Translations under genes and position numbers: made by a program
Source of the DNA: Adiantum capillus-veneris
Lineage: Eukaryota; Streptophyta; Polypodiopsida; Polypodiales; Pteridaceae
DNA: 64,000 bases
Assembly (NCBI GenBank): GCA_014529385.2
Contig: CM043963.1
Span: 75,650,412 to 75,714,411, forward strand
Direction of reading: 5' to 3'
Notes under the pieces: model-generated
Seen by the model: the letters and a program-made list of their open reading frames with translations, nothing else
What the model was told of the DNA's origin: nothing
Databases searched by the model: none
In this document: one piece after another, positions 10,698 to 20,055 of the stretch
Position numbering within the stretch: position 1 is the stretch's first letter
Layout: each line of letters opens with the position of its first letter

Positions 10698-10710
10698 CTC
10701 CCCCCCTCCG
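10698..10710 (-). promoter_or_regulatory. Polypurine tract of the 19-kb element
   Basis: The minus strand reads CGGAGGGGGGGAG and then TGTTGAGCC. This is a purine run directly against the 3' LTR, where plus-strand DNA synthesis is primed. Confidence 0.85.
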
Positions 10711-10746
10711 CGTTCATGTCGACCCTGACATGACTTTTATGCTTGG

Positions 10747-11490
10747 TCAATAAAGTCCTGTCGTCTTGAGCATCTGCAAATGTGATTCGTATCGTAGGTT
10801 GCCGATGGTCAAGGTTGGGCCGAATATTTTGCTTTTGTGGGTGAAAAAGCCGGTGTAGAAAGCTTCTTCAAATGTTTGCATGTGGAAGCTAGGCAAAAAC
10901 ATAATCCTCTGGTATAGGAGGTGCAACACTTTTGGAGAAGGCTGCAATGAAAGATCATACATCATATCAGTCACTGTGTCGGCCGTCAATAGTAGACTCA
11001 AGGTCGTGGCTTTATCTGGCGCGAACACTTCAATGCAAGCTAAGAGAGTCCTGCAAATTTTCTTGAGCATCTGACACGAAAGGTCAGGAGAGCCAGTAAA
11101 GAGCTTGATGGTGCCCGTTAGGGTTTTCACCATGTAGGCTTTACCTATTCTCTCTCCTGCCTTTGGTCCTGGCATCCTGGGGTAATTAAGCCAATTTGGC
11201 TTCTTTTCTGCAATCCTGCCATGCTCTTTCCAGCTTCTGACTCTTGGCACCGGGCAGAAGGTTGCATCCTCCCGAATCTCCTTTGGTGCCTCTACCAAGT
11301 AGATGAGGTAGGCTGGGTATTTGTTCAGCCAACCTTTCCTCCATCTAGGCTGCGAATCTACAATCTTCTTTGATTGTTCCTCTTTTGTGATGTCGCCTTC
11401 GTAAAGAGCGACATACTGCTCCTCCTCTATTCTCTTTTTCGTTTTTATCACTTCAAACTTCATCAAAGGGAAAGGCAGGCTGGGTTGCAT
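10747..11490 (-). pseudogene. Accessory frame, C-terminal segment (247 codons)
   Basis: This segment is in the same reading frame as 11497-12204 and follows its stop by two codons, so it is very likely the C-terminal domain of one long protein cut by a TAA. It looks globular, with SQPRWRKGWLNKYPAYLIYL, PNWLNYPRMPGPKAGERIG and several hydrophobic helices, and lacks the charged repeats of the preceding segments. It ends 37 bp from the polypurine tract, so it is the last coding region of the element. No known fold is recognised. Plant Ty3 lineages such as Athila carry an extra ORF in this position (env-like), but I see no clear signal peptide or transmembrane segment here. Confidence 0.6.
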
Positions 11491-11496
11491 CCACTC

Positions 11497-12204
11497 TTAA
11501 TGGAGCACTTTTGTGTCTAATCCCTGAAGTCTAATGGAGATTAGGAGTCTCCTCTCCCATTCCATTTCCGCCTTGGCACTCTCCTCTGTTGACTTTGCTA
11601 TTTGGTCATGGAGCCTTTGTTCTTCTTCTTCAGAGATTCCTGAAGTCGAGGCCACCTCGTGAACTGGGGCTGGATCTTCAATTGTGGTTGCCTCTCCAGT
11701 TTCTGGTAGCTCTATGGTTGCTCCACCTGATTCTTCATGTGGTGTCTTTGTCTCTCTTCTTTGTTGCTCTTGTAGATCTTGGAGCCGTTTGCGGAGGGTC
11801 TCATTCTCTGTTCTTAGTGTTTGATTTTCTAAAGTGAGCCTCTCCTCTGCTGCCAATGATCCCTCCGCAATGTGCAACCTTTGCACTTTCTCTAATCTTA
11901 GCTCTCTTTGTAAGCTTCGGACCTGGTCTTCCAGAGCTGGTACAAGAGCTCCCTCTTGTTCGGTTCCTGCTCTGCTAGCTCTAGGGGTAGTCCTGAGTCT
12001 AGTGATTGTTCTTTCTTGGAGCTCGACTCTTTCCCTTAGCTCAATGAGCTCATCTTTAGCCGCCTCCAAGTCGTCTTCCATCCGCTCCCTTGCTTCCTGT
12101 GCACTTGTTACTTCTCTTGAAGCCTCGACTAGCTGGAGTATCAAGCCGTCTCTCTCGTTTTCCGCGTCGTAGAGTGATGCTTTATGACTTTCAGATTCAG
12201 TCAT
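11497..12204 (-). pseudogene. Accessory frame, coiled-coil segment (235 codons)
   Basis: Rich in Glu, Arg, Gln and Leu with heptad spacing, for example EDDLEAAKDELIELRERVEL and LENQTLRTENETLRKRL. This predicts a long coiled coil for dimer or oligomer formation. It is in frame with the upstream 12223-14022 segment. Six codons (RKLEDA, itself coiled-coil-like) lie between the TAG at 12223-12225 and this ATG, so the TAG most likely interrupts one continuous protein. The ATG at 12204 need not be a real start. It ends in a TAA at 11497-11499, again in frame with the next segment. Confidence 0.65.
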
Positions 12205-12222
12205 AGCATCCTCTAATTTCCT

Positions 12223-14022
12223 CTACAACTCGGCTTCCCTTTGTTTGGCTGTCTCAATCTCCACTTCCTTTGCCTTGGATCTTTCTTTGATCTTGTTGAG
12301 CAGTTCATGCACCATGTGCATGTCTTTTTCATCTTCATCTATCAACTCTAAAGCTTTTTCTGCCACCACCTCCACTGGCTTCGGCTCTTCTAGTACGTTC
12401 TGCTCGTCCAGTTTCTCTTCACTCTCTTTTGTACTCTTTATTTTTTCCTCTGTCCCTCTCCGATCATCTTGTTTTTGTAGGTGGATCCCATAGACTGCCT
12501 CAAGGGCCTCTTCTTCAGTGTACCCTATCGCTACCAGATCCTCATAATCGTTTTTCTTTTGCTGAATTGGATCTATCTCCTTTTCCTTGGTCCCGGCCTC
12601 CGGCTTTTCCATACCAGCCGTGTCCATCTCTACTGTGGTCTCTTCCACAATGATTTCCGTCTTCTTCGGGCTTGGTACATCAGTAAAGGAGAGCTGATTG
12701 TCCTCAGTCATCTTGGCTTTCCCTTTGTTTGCTTGCGCGTCTTTCTCTTGAGGTTCAGTAGACTCATCTACTTTCTTCTTCCCCTTGTCGTCCTTTTTCA
12801 GCTCAGCTTTTAAAAGTTGTACTTCCTCTTCAGTGTATGGCTCGACAGGTTGCTGCTCCAATATAGCCTTTGACTCCTCATAAGCTCTAATATATTGATC
12901 ATATTGATCAACATGTGGCCTGGCTGAGCTAGTTCCGACTTTAGTGGGGTTTGGCACCCACTTTTCTTCAAAGTCCCCCTTTAGAGCTCTTTCCGCTCTA
13001 AACTGCTCCACCAGTCTTTCCATTCTTGCCGCTTTCTGACTTTTGGTTTGCTTGGGAGCAACCTTCTTCTTTGCTTCCTTCATAAGAGGCTCATCCACAT
13101 TCTCTTCAGGTTGTGAAACTATTTCTAGTTTCCTGCGTGCTCTTGTGGACGCCCTCTTGGATACTTCAAGTTGTTCTTCCTCCTCATCGGCTTCTCTAAG
13201 CCACTCATTCTGGGAGGGAACCTTTGGCCATTGATCTCTGGCTCCAATAGCTTCATAAGCTATTCTTGTCAGAACTTCAGCTCCTCCTATATACTTTGGC
13301 TTCTCGTTGTGCATGGCAATTACTTGCTCGTGGATGTGTTGAGCGTATTTCACCTCTTTTGGCATATTGCTCTTCAATGCCCATGTGATGGTAGTTGCAA
13401 TGGCATGGGGCGGTGTCGTATACTTTTGCGGTCTTTTACTGCAAATATGGAGAAATTGGTTGTACAGTCGGCAAAGGGTTGCCGCTCTTTGGTCTGCCAT
13501 ATCTCCATAAGTTGCATTCTGTTTCTTGGACCCATAAACCTCTATAGCCTCCCTTCTTTCCCTGACAGAGCTCCCTTTGTTGTGCAGCTTCAATGCATCT
13601 GCAATGAGCTGTGGAGTGATATGTACCTCTACTTTCTCTCCATCTATTGCTGTCAATGTGGCTTTCCCATCCTTCTGAATGGAGGTTGCCAACTCATACA
13701 CTCTTCTTGTATCTACACCTGATGGTCTCGAGGTGAAGAATCTGTGCAAGTCTGCCCTTTCCAGGTACCTGCTGATGTTCTCTGACCTGCTATAATCCAC
13801 CAATTCTTGTGGGATCATCGGTATATCCACCGCTTGCCCTTGAGGATCTCTGAAAGTCCCCTGGTAGATCTTTATTCCCTCTTTCTCCAGTACTGCTTCC
13901 TCCACCCAAGTTTTGGTTGGCTTGAGGGTTTCTGCTGGAATGTCAAAGGGTTCTGCTTCTGCAAGAGCATCTTTGATTGTCGGTCTTTTTCTCTTTGTTA
14001 CTGATGACTTGGCGGAATCCAT
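12223..14022 (-). CDS. Accessory frame, N-terminal segment (599 codons)
   Basis: It starts ATG with a basic N-terminus (KRKRP, a possible nuclear signal). Residues about 60-285 look folded (SENISRYLERADLHRFF, VEVHITPQLIADALKL, a Cys/His-containing ICSKRPQKY stretch). The pattern recalls the accessory ORF proteins of plant Athila-type elements, but only by general feel. Residues about 286-480 are charged and Lys/Glu-rich. Residues about 490-520 (DYEDLVAIGYTEEEALEAVYG) resemble a UBA ubiquitin-binding helix bundle. The rest is coiled-coil-like. In-frame continuation through two stops gives about 1,092 codons in total (14022 to 10747). It is separated from pol by a 2.7-kb spacer holding five palindromes. 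The role is unknown. Confidence 0.65.
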   Translation of the reverse strand: MDSAKSSVTKRKRPTIKDALAEAEPFDIPAETLKPTKTWVEEAVLEKEGIKIYQGTFRDPQGQAVDIPMIPQELVDYSRSENISRYLERADLHRFFTSRPSGVDTRRVYELATSIQKDGKATLTAIDGEKVEVHITPQLIADALKLHNKGSSVRERREAIEVYGSKKQNATYGDMADQRAATLCRLYNQFLHICSKRPQKYTTPPHAIATTITWALKSNMPKEVKYAQHIHEQVIAMHNEKPKYIGGAEVLTRIAYEAIGARDQWPKVPSQNEWLREADEEEEQLEVSKRASTRARRKLEIVSQPEENVDEPLMKEAKKKVAPKQTKSQKAARMERLVEQFRAERALKGDFEEKWVPNPTKVGTSSARPHVDQYDQYIRAYEESKAILEQQPVEPYTEEEVQLLKAELKKDDKGKKKVDESTEPQEKDAQANKGKAKMTEDNQLSFTDVPSPKKTEIIVEETTVEMDTAGMEKPEAGTKEKEIDPIQQKKNDYEDLVAIGYTEEEALEAVYGIHLQKQDDRRGTEEKIKSTKESEEKLDEQNVLEEPKPVEVVAEKALELIDEDEKDMHMVHELLNKIKERSKAKEVEIETAKQREAEL

Positions 14023-16683
14023 GGATCCTGTAACTCCAAGTTCAAAAGTTAGCGTCTTTTTAGTACTGAAAGCCGAAATGAAGCTTTTAACTATTCAAAT
14101 GACTTGAAAATTGAAACATGAGCTATTCAGGGCCTAAGGATGCAGGGTAGGTGAAAAAAATATGCAAACTGGGCTCAAAATCATATTGGAGACATCATAC
14201 GCGTATGATGTTTTTTGTGTCAAAATGACTTCAGATTGGTTGTGCTTGTAGCTGATAGTGTATACATGATTATCATATGCTTGGATTTGAGTTTGGATAC
14301 CATTTGGTCAAGTTTTGGCCAATTTAGTCTAGTTCCGGCTCTTGGCAAAATTTTGAAAGGGAATTGGATTTTATGATCCAAATTGGATAAAACTTGGTGG
14401 TTCACTTTCAAATGGCATGTAGATCACTTCTGTTTGGTGGTTGAAACCCTGAAGTGCCAAAATCACATAGTGAGACATCATACGCGTATGATGTCTTTTA
14501 GTGTATTTTTGGACCAAATTTCTCTATAAGCTTGGATATGGCTTTAGATAGGCTTATTCAGTGGATTTATGAATTTTGGATAGATTTTGGGCTAAAAATG
14601 GCTCTAGAGACATCATACGCGTATGATGTCTTTTTCATCAATTTTTCATGGGATTGGTTCTGTGGACTCCCCATGTACTAGTGAAGGACTGTCCCTACTC
14701 AAATCTTGGTTTGGACTTGAGTATGTTGAATTTGGGCTAAAATAGGCTTTGGATGAAGGATTTTCCCTCAATTGGGCTAATGGGGTGATCCACTTGACCA
14801 AATGGTTCCAAACTTCATATGTAGCATGTATTAGATATATATAATGGATGTATGATGACAAATGAGTAGTTTTGGCTCTGTAAGTGCAAATAGACATCAT
14901 ACGCGTATGATATCTTTTGTGTCAAAATGGTGCTTTTTGGTTCCAGATACCTTATAGATGTGTTAATCAACAATCCTACAAAGTTTCAATGAGTTTGGAG
15001 TTATTTTGACAAAATTAGGACCAAAAATCAATTTTATGGCCTACTTTGCGTCTTTTTGGTTTCCTTGGGTTTTCTAACTCCAAATCTCATGATACTTGGT
15101 TCATAGGATGTGATTAACATGTGGAATGAGGCTATGCACTCAAATGTTGAAATGGATGTGAAAATCATGCTGTGAGACATCATACGCGTATGATGTCTTT
15201 TCTTGAAATGTTGGTCTTTTTGTGCAAAGAATGCTTTGTGCTAGTGCCCTAAGCCCTGATACCTAGTTTTCAACTTAAAAAGTCATCAGTTTAGCTAAAA
15301 AGCCCCCTTATAGGCATTTCAGTCTCCGAAGTCGTCTTTTTGCCTTGGAGTTGAATTTCTTCAACTTTTCTTCTCGAGAGTTGCATTTCCGGCTCATTGG
15401 ATATGTTGTGAAGCCACCTATTTGGTTGAACTTGACTTTGGCTCCCCGTTCTCCATCTTTCTCCATTTGGTTTTCCGAAAGCGTTTTTTTCACCATCGGT
15501 AAGTGAATCAGCTTTCTTTTGGGTTTTGCTTGCAAACATAAGTCATCCATGTATATTTGAAGCTGCTTGTGAAGTTTCATGTCATTTGGTCGTCAATTTT
15601 AGCCGTTATGCCAAAATGACGCTTTGTGTGTCCGCAGCCGAATCGGTTGTTCCGACCTACTTTTGGAGATCCAAACCCGGAGATACTCCATGGTTGCATT
15701 GCCCTTGATGTTGTTAAGCTTCCTGAGAAGTTTTGTGTCGTTTCGACAACTTTTTCCTGTTTGCCTCTTGCAGGCTCTGTTGACCTAGGGTTTTTCAAGT
15801 CGTTCTTTCTCGAGCTTTGAGTGTTAGAAACCCATCTTCTATGTTAGGGTAACCCACCTCTAAGTTCTTGCAAGGTTTCGTTAGGCGGTTGTGCCCCTAC
15901 CTAGCGTTCTTCCCCATTCCCCGTCTGCTCTTGTTTCTTGGTTTTGGTCAGTTTTCGCGACAACAGTTAACGATAAGCATCAAAAGCTTATGGCAACGAG
16001 TCTACCTCTCATGTCTGGTGTCCTCTGAGCTCTCGTAGCAGTCGTAGAAGGCGGTAGAAGGTCGGATGCTCCTGTGTGCTCTTTGCTCTCTCCAAGAAGG
16101 TAATAGTGGAAATGAGCTTGAAAGTGATGTGAAAAATACTTAACTTCGGGCTTCCCGTATCACTTTTTACCAAATTTGACATGTGCTCCTATCTCGTCGT
16201 GAAATGCACTTTAGGATTTGAAATTTCTCAATTTGGATTCCGTTTGACCTATTTCTGAGAAATCTGTCCACTTTGCCAAAATTCTGTCATTTCGGGCTTT
16301 CCGCAACTTTTTCAGAATTGTACCCAATTTTTACCATCGGTTGCCCTTGTCATTAGGACCATCACCGTCTATTCTTTTCTTTTTTCCGATCTCATTTCAC
16401 CTACTTTTTTATTTTTCTTTTACTTTTATTAAGAAAATCATAAAAAATAAAGGAAAATAGCAAATTGAAGCCAAAAAATTCCAAACATACACGATAAATA
16501 GCTGGTAACCCTGTGTATATGAATATACACTTATTTGTGATTTTTGGACTTGGATTACCACTTTTTTTTACTTTTTTGCTCCAAAAACACTCTTATTTAG
16601 TGATATTTACACGTCTAGAGACCCAAATTCATCATTTGATCTCTTCTTGTTGCAAAACAAGGTATATAAGGGCATAAATATTA
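14023..16683 (-). other. Non-coding spacer with five palindromes, between the pol frame and the accessory frame
   Basis: No credible protein. It holds five copies of the 22-bp palindrome at 14191-15197 and, nearer pol, AT-rich DNA. A 23-base exact match to the RT active-site region lies at 15536-15558. The spacing of palindromes (283, 135, 284, 283 bp) and weak similarity after each copy (TTTTGTGTCAAAATG) suggest decayed tandem units of about 283 bp. It could hold a promoter or splice acceptor for the accessory frame, since that frame is too far from gag for simple read-through. No definite signal is seen. Confidence 0.6.
14191..15197. repeat. Palindrome array A: five copies of a 22-bp perfect or near-perfect palindrome
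   Basis: Copies at 14191-14212, 14474-14495, 14609-14630, 14893-14914 and 15176-15197. The shared core is ACATCATACGCGTATGATGT with G and C added at the ends. Copies 2, 3 and 5 are perfect and extend to AG...CT (24 bp). Copy 1 differs at its last base and copy 4 has one G to A change. The flanks of the copies are much less alike than the palindromes. Confidence 0.9.
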
Positions 16684-17823
16684 TCAATATCCGCAATCAA
16701 ACATAAAAATTGCAAAATCATGTAAGACATACCCTTGTAATATAATTTTTGTTTTTGGCGCTTGTAGCTGCTTTGTAACTCCTGTATACCTGTATACCTC
16801 CCCCCCTCCTAGTCTGAGTCCTCCCGGACGACTATGAAGTGTCTGTGGGCTGTCTGTGGGCGAAGCAATGTAGTTGTTTTGGTCATAAGTTCCCAGTGCA
16901 ATTGTAGAGCGATGATACAACAGTCTTTCCAATAAAGCTGCTCTTTGTTTGATTGAAGGATTGGTGGTCGGGTTTTGGGTTGTTTTTGGCACTTCGGTAG
17001 TAGAATCAGTAGATGGATTCTTCTTTACGTTGTTGTTCTTTTTCACAATCCAAATCTGCTTCCGCTTCACTTGTGCTTGCCACAAACTCTTTGCGACCCA
17101 AACCTGCTTTGTTCTTTGTGTTGATTTCCTCGACTTGAAATACCTAGGAGTGTCCGTTGATTGTACTGAAGGGAGTTCCTGTTTACAAATCTTTGGGATC
17201 CAAATTTGCTTGCTATAGTTTTGTGCCGTCATGAACTTCTTTGGAATCCAGATCTGTTTCACTGTCCTTGATTGTCTGGAATCACTTTGTTGTCTGGTAT
17301 TGAAGACTCTGTTTTCCACCTTTGTGTTCTCTGGCACAACCTTTTTTGGTCTCCATACCAACTTTGACTCCGTTTTTTCCCAAGGTTGAGCTGTTATATT
17401 ATTGCTTGTCTTCCTTATCCACTGTTGAGAATTCCTCGTCGAAGAGTAATCCGGTTGTAAAGAAACTTTTGGTTGCCATTGCTTCTTCTTTTTCTCTGGT
17501 TGTTGTTTACCTTTGTCTTTGGATTTGTCCTTTGGAGTTGGCTCTGTTCCTTTGGTGAACTTAACTGATTGACTTTCACCTTCGTATTTGAGAAGCACTG
17601 ATTTAGAACTCCAGTCAATCATTGCATTGTATTGCTTCTGCCATGGTTGTCCTAGCAATAATGGTTGTTGTGTAGCTTGGTCTTCAACCACGTAAAACAT
17701 ATGCGGATACACATACTGGTTAATCTGTATATGTAAAACTGTGCATCCAACAGTTTTGATTGAATTCTCAGAGTAACTCTTTAACTCTTGCTTGGCAGTT
17801 TGTAGTTTAGTGTCATTTGTCAT
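16684..17823 (-). pseudogene. Second protease, C-terminal half, fused to QIWIPK-repeat region
   Basis: Residues 1-95 look like the second half of a retropepsin: a strand-rich stretch, then FYVVEDQ, then PLLLGQPWQKQYNAMIDW, which corresponds to the conserved hGxPW motif and closing strand. The DSGA-bearing first half is in the preceding frame (17820-18257). After a Lys-rich linker come repeated short motifs around Trp: QWQPK 115-119, QWIRK 134-138, LVWRPK 155-160, KQIWIPK 189-195 and 205-211, KQVWVAK 239-245, KQIWIVK 255-261. A basic, Trp-studded chain like this could bind nucleic acid or a partner, but its function is unknown. The C-terminus encodes a GGLRLGGGE stretch from a G-rich tract. 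The same QIW(I/V)PK motif occurs in the old element at 36.4-36.8 kb. Confidence 0.7.
16797..16810 (-). promoter_or_regulatory. Internal polypurine-like tract
   Basis: The minus strand reads AGGAGGGGGGAGG within the end of the QIWIPK frame. It closely resembles the real tract at 10698-10710 (GGAGGGGGGG). It may be a central polypurine tract, the relic of an older 3' end before the accessory region was gained, or chance. Confidence 0.35.
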
Positions 17824-18257
17824 TTGTCATTTGTCAATTGTCTATACAAACTGAGTGAAAGTAGGTTAGCTTGAGCTCCTGAATCCAATAGTGCTCTGGC
17901 TTTGATTTGGTTGGTTCCTACTTTGCATTCAATGATGGGTTCTTCTTTGTCATTATCCATTTCTGTTATACTGACTACGTTTATTCGTATTGCTCCTTCA
18001 TTGCGGTGTTTCTGACGTAGTAGTCTTCTTTTCTCCATTCTTTCTTTCGCCTCGGCTTGCGCTTCCTCCAAAATCATTTTCTTTTTCTGGACACGCAGCT
18101 CTTCTTGATGTATTTTGAGAAGCATGTCTTGGGTTAGCGGCAAAAGATACTTTTTCACTCTGCATCCACTAATCCAATTGGGCATTTCTTCTCCGTCTAA
18201 TGTAGCAAGCTTGACGGCTCCACTTGGTGATAGATCTTTAATCACCAGAGGTCCCAT
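17820..18257 (-). pseudogene. Integrase C-terminal tail plus N-terminal half of a second retropepsin (PR2)
   Basis: In frame with the integrase core and separated from it only by a TGA at 18261-18263. Residues 1-40 (GPLVIKDLSPSGAVKLATLDG) are the GPY/F-type end of a Ty3 integrase. Residues 50-90 form a charged helix. Residues 108-140 read IIECKVGTNQIKARALLDSGAQANLLS, with the catalytic DSGA at 125-128 (codons from about 17885). That is a complete aspartic-protease active-site strand. It is the second such motif in the element; the first is near 22612. The frame breaks at 17820 in a 7-bp unit (ACAAATG) present three times in a row, and the rest of the fold continues in 16684-17823. Confidence 0.75.
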
Positions 18258-18260
18258 CCC

Positions 18261-19025
18261 TCACTTTTTAAGCTTCTTAGCATGCTGTTTCATAGTGTAA
18301 ACTAGGACATAGTCCCCAACCTTAAACTCTTTAGTCCGCACATGCTTATCAAAAAATTCTTTTTGTCGCCTTTTTTGAGCGTAGATAGAAGCTACTGCTT
18401 TTAGGCGAAGCTCATCTAGCTTTTCCAGGTCATCTATTCTATCAGAAAGCTCGTGTCCTGTCCACTCTAGATCCTTAGCCACCCTTAAGGTTGAAATCAA
18501 GAATTCTATTGGTAAGATAGCATTTAGCCCAAAAACCATGTTATATGGGGTCGTTCCTATTGATGTTTTATATGCTACCCTATATGCCCATAATGTTGAA
18601 TGCAACTTCTGGTCCCAGTCAGTTCTCGACTCAGATACAATCTTCGTAAGGACCGTGCATATGGTTTTGTTTGTTGCTTCAGCTTGTCCGTTTGCTTGTG
18701 GATGATACGGGGCTGATTTCCTATGGATTACCATGAATTCATCTAGAAGGATCTCTATCACTTCATTTATAAAATGTGTGCCTCGATCACTCACAATTTC
18801 TATTGGCAATCCATATCGTACAAAGACGTATTCATATAGAAATTGTGCCGTGGTCCTGGCATCTGCTTTTTGAGTTGCCTTTGCTTCGACCCACTTTGTT
18901 AGATAGTCTGTAGCCACAACGATGTATTGTGCATGAGTCTTATATGCAGGAGGTGAAATGGGTCCGACATAATCAATCCCCCATTTTGCAAAAGCTCTTG
19001 CCCCCATCATTGGTCTAAGCGGCAT
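18261..19025 (-). pseudogene. Integrase catalytic core, Ty3 type
   Basis: Inserts element cDNA into the host chromosome. It opens with AFAKWGIDYVGPI. The DDE triad is D18 (GIDYVGP), D80 (IVSDRGTHF) and E116 (NGQAEATNK), with 35 residues between the last two as in DD35E integrases. TPYNMVFG and the C-terminal KVGDYVLVY are also typical. The frame ends at a TGA (18261-18263) inside the GPY/F domain; related elements have Arg at this place. Upstream, a 2-nt deletion near 19055 in the second H2C2 module shifts the frame. All catalytic residues remain. Confidence 0.9.
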
Positions 19026-19065
19026 ATCATCTCTTTTAAGTGGTACTTTGGTCCGCTGACAGTCA

Positions 19066-20043
19066 TCACCGTTTAACGTATTCCTCAGCGTCCATATGTA
19101 ATGTTGGCCACCATATTCCTGCGGCTAAGACAAGTTTTGTTGTCTTATCACCTGAGAAATGGCCTCCACCTACTCCTCCATGAGCTTGCTTTAGTATTAT
19201 CACATACTCAGTCTCTGATGCGCAAATCCTAAGCTGGTTGTCTTTACCTCTCTTATAGAGTTGATCTCCTATTAAAGCGTAATCTCTAGCTTCTGTCTCT
19301 ACAGATTTCTGACGAGCTTTTGACGTTCCTTCTGGGAAAGTTCTATTTGTGAGATATTCAACAATATACTGACTCCATTCTGGAGCGATCATTATCTGAT
19401 ATAATGTCGAATACTCTGCTGGCGGTTTTGATGAACATACAATACATACAGTGACATATTCATGTACGCTTTCTTTCATTCCTGGCCAATAGACTCCCAA
19501 TTGTAACAAATTCCTATATGTGTTCCTTCTTGAACAATGAAATGCACATTCCTGAACATGTGCTTCGCGCAGATATATATTATATTCCTCAGGATTGATG
19601 CATAGTCGTAAAACATGATCATTTCCCAATTGATACAACCTTCCTGCAACCAATTGAAGATTCTTGGATTGCTGAATAGCAATATGTTTCTGGTTGTATT
19701 CTCTTCTATCGAACTCTCCTCCATAGGTTAATAGGTTAACGACATTTTGAGACCACTTCGGTATCATTTCTATGTTGAACAAGTACGCGTCTGGCATGTC
19801 GTCATCTACTCCTATATGGTCTTCTCCATTCGTCAATCGCGAAAGATGATCAGCTCTAAGATGTGTTTTTCCTTTCTTTACTACTACCGTGAAGTCGAAT
19901 TCCAGTAAGATAATGAACCATCTCACTATTCTCCCGGTATTGCATGGTTTATTCACTAGGTAGAGCAAGGCTTGGTGATCCGTAAAAAACACAAACTTGT
20001 TGGCTAGAAGATAATGCCGAAATTTCTTCACAGCATATATCAT
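19066..20043 (-). pseudogene. RNase H end plus two tandem integrase H2C2 zinc-binding modules
   Basis: In frame with the RT segment, after a TGA. Residues 1-70 finish RNase H (FFTDHQALLYLV, HLRADHLSRL). Two copies of one module follow. Module 1 has PKWSQ at 95, LYQLG at 136, H162, H169, WPGM at 186, EYV at 195 and C200-x2-C203. Module 2 has PEWSQ at 221, LYKRG at 262, H288, H295, WPTL at 312 and EYV at 321. Every landmark is offset by exactly 126 residues. The Cys pair of module 2 falls at the 2-nt frameshift near 19055, beyond which the second Cys (DCQRTK) can still be read. Ty3 integrases normally have one such zinc-binding module. Confidence 0.85.
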
Positions 20044-20055
20044 TCCTAATCCCTC

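Noticed and set aside
11589-13722. Several plus frames opposite the accessory frame
   Set aside because: Shadows of the minus-strand frame; compositions are Ser/Leu/Phe-rich reflections of Glu/Lys-rich coding.
14191-15197. CRISPR-like array reading of the spaced palindromes
   Set aside because: Spacing of 125-288 bp, eukaryotic retrotransposon context and perfect internal symmetry do not fit a CRISPR array.
15308-15580. A 90-residue minus frame containing IYMDDLC
   Set aside because: Only a 23-base patch matches RT; no other RT block is present, so it is not an RT gene. Reported instead as a finding.
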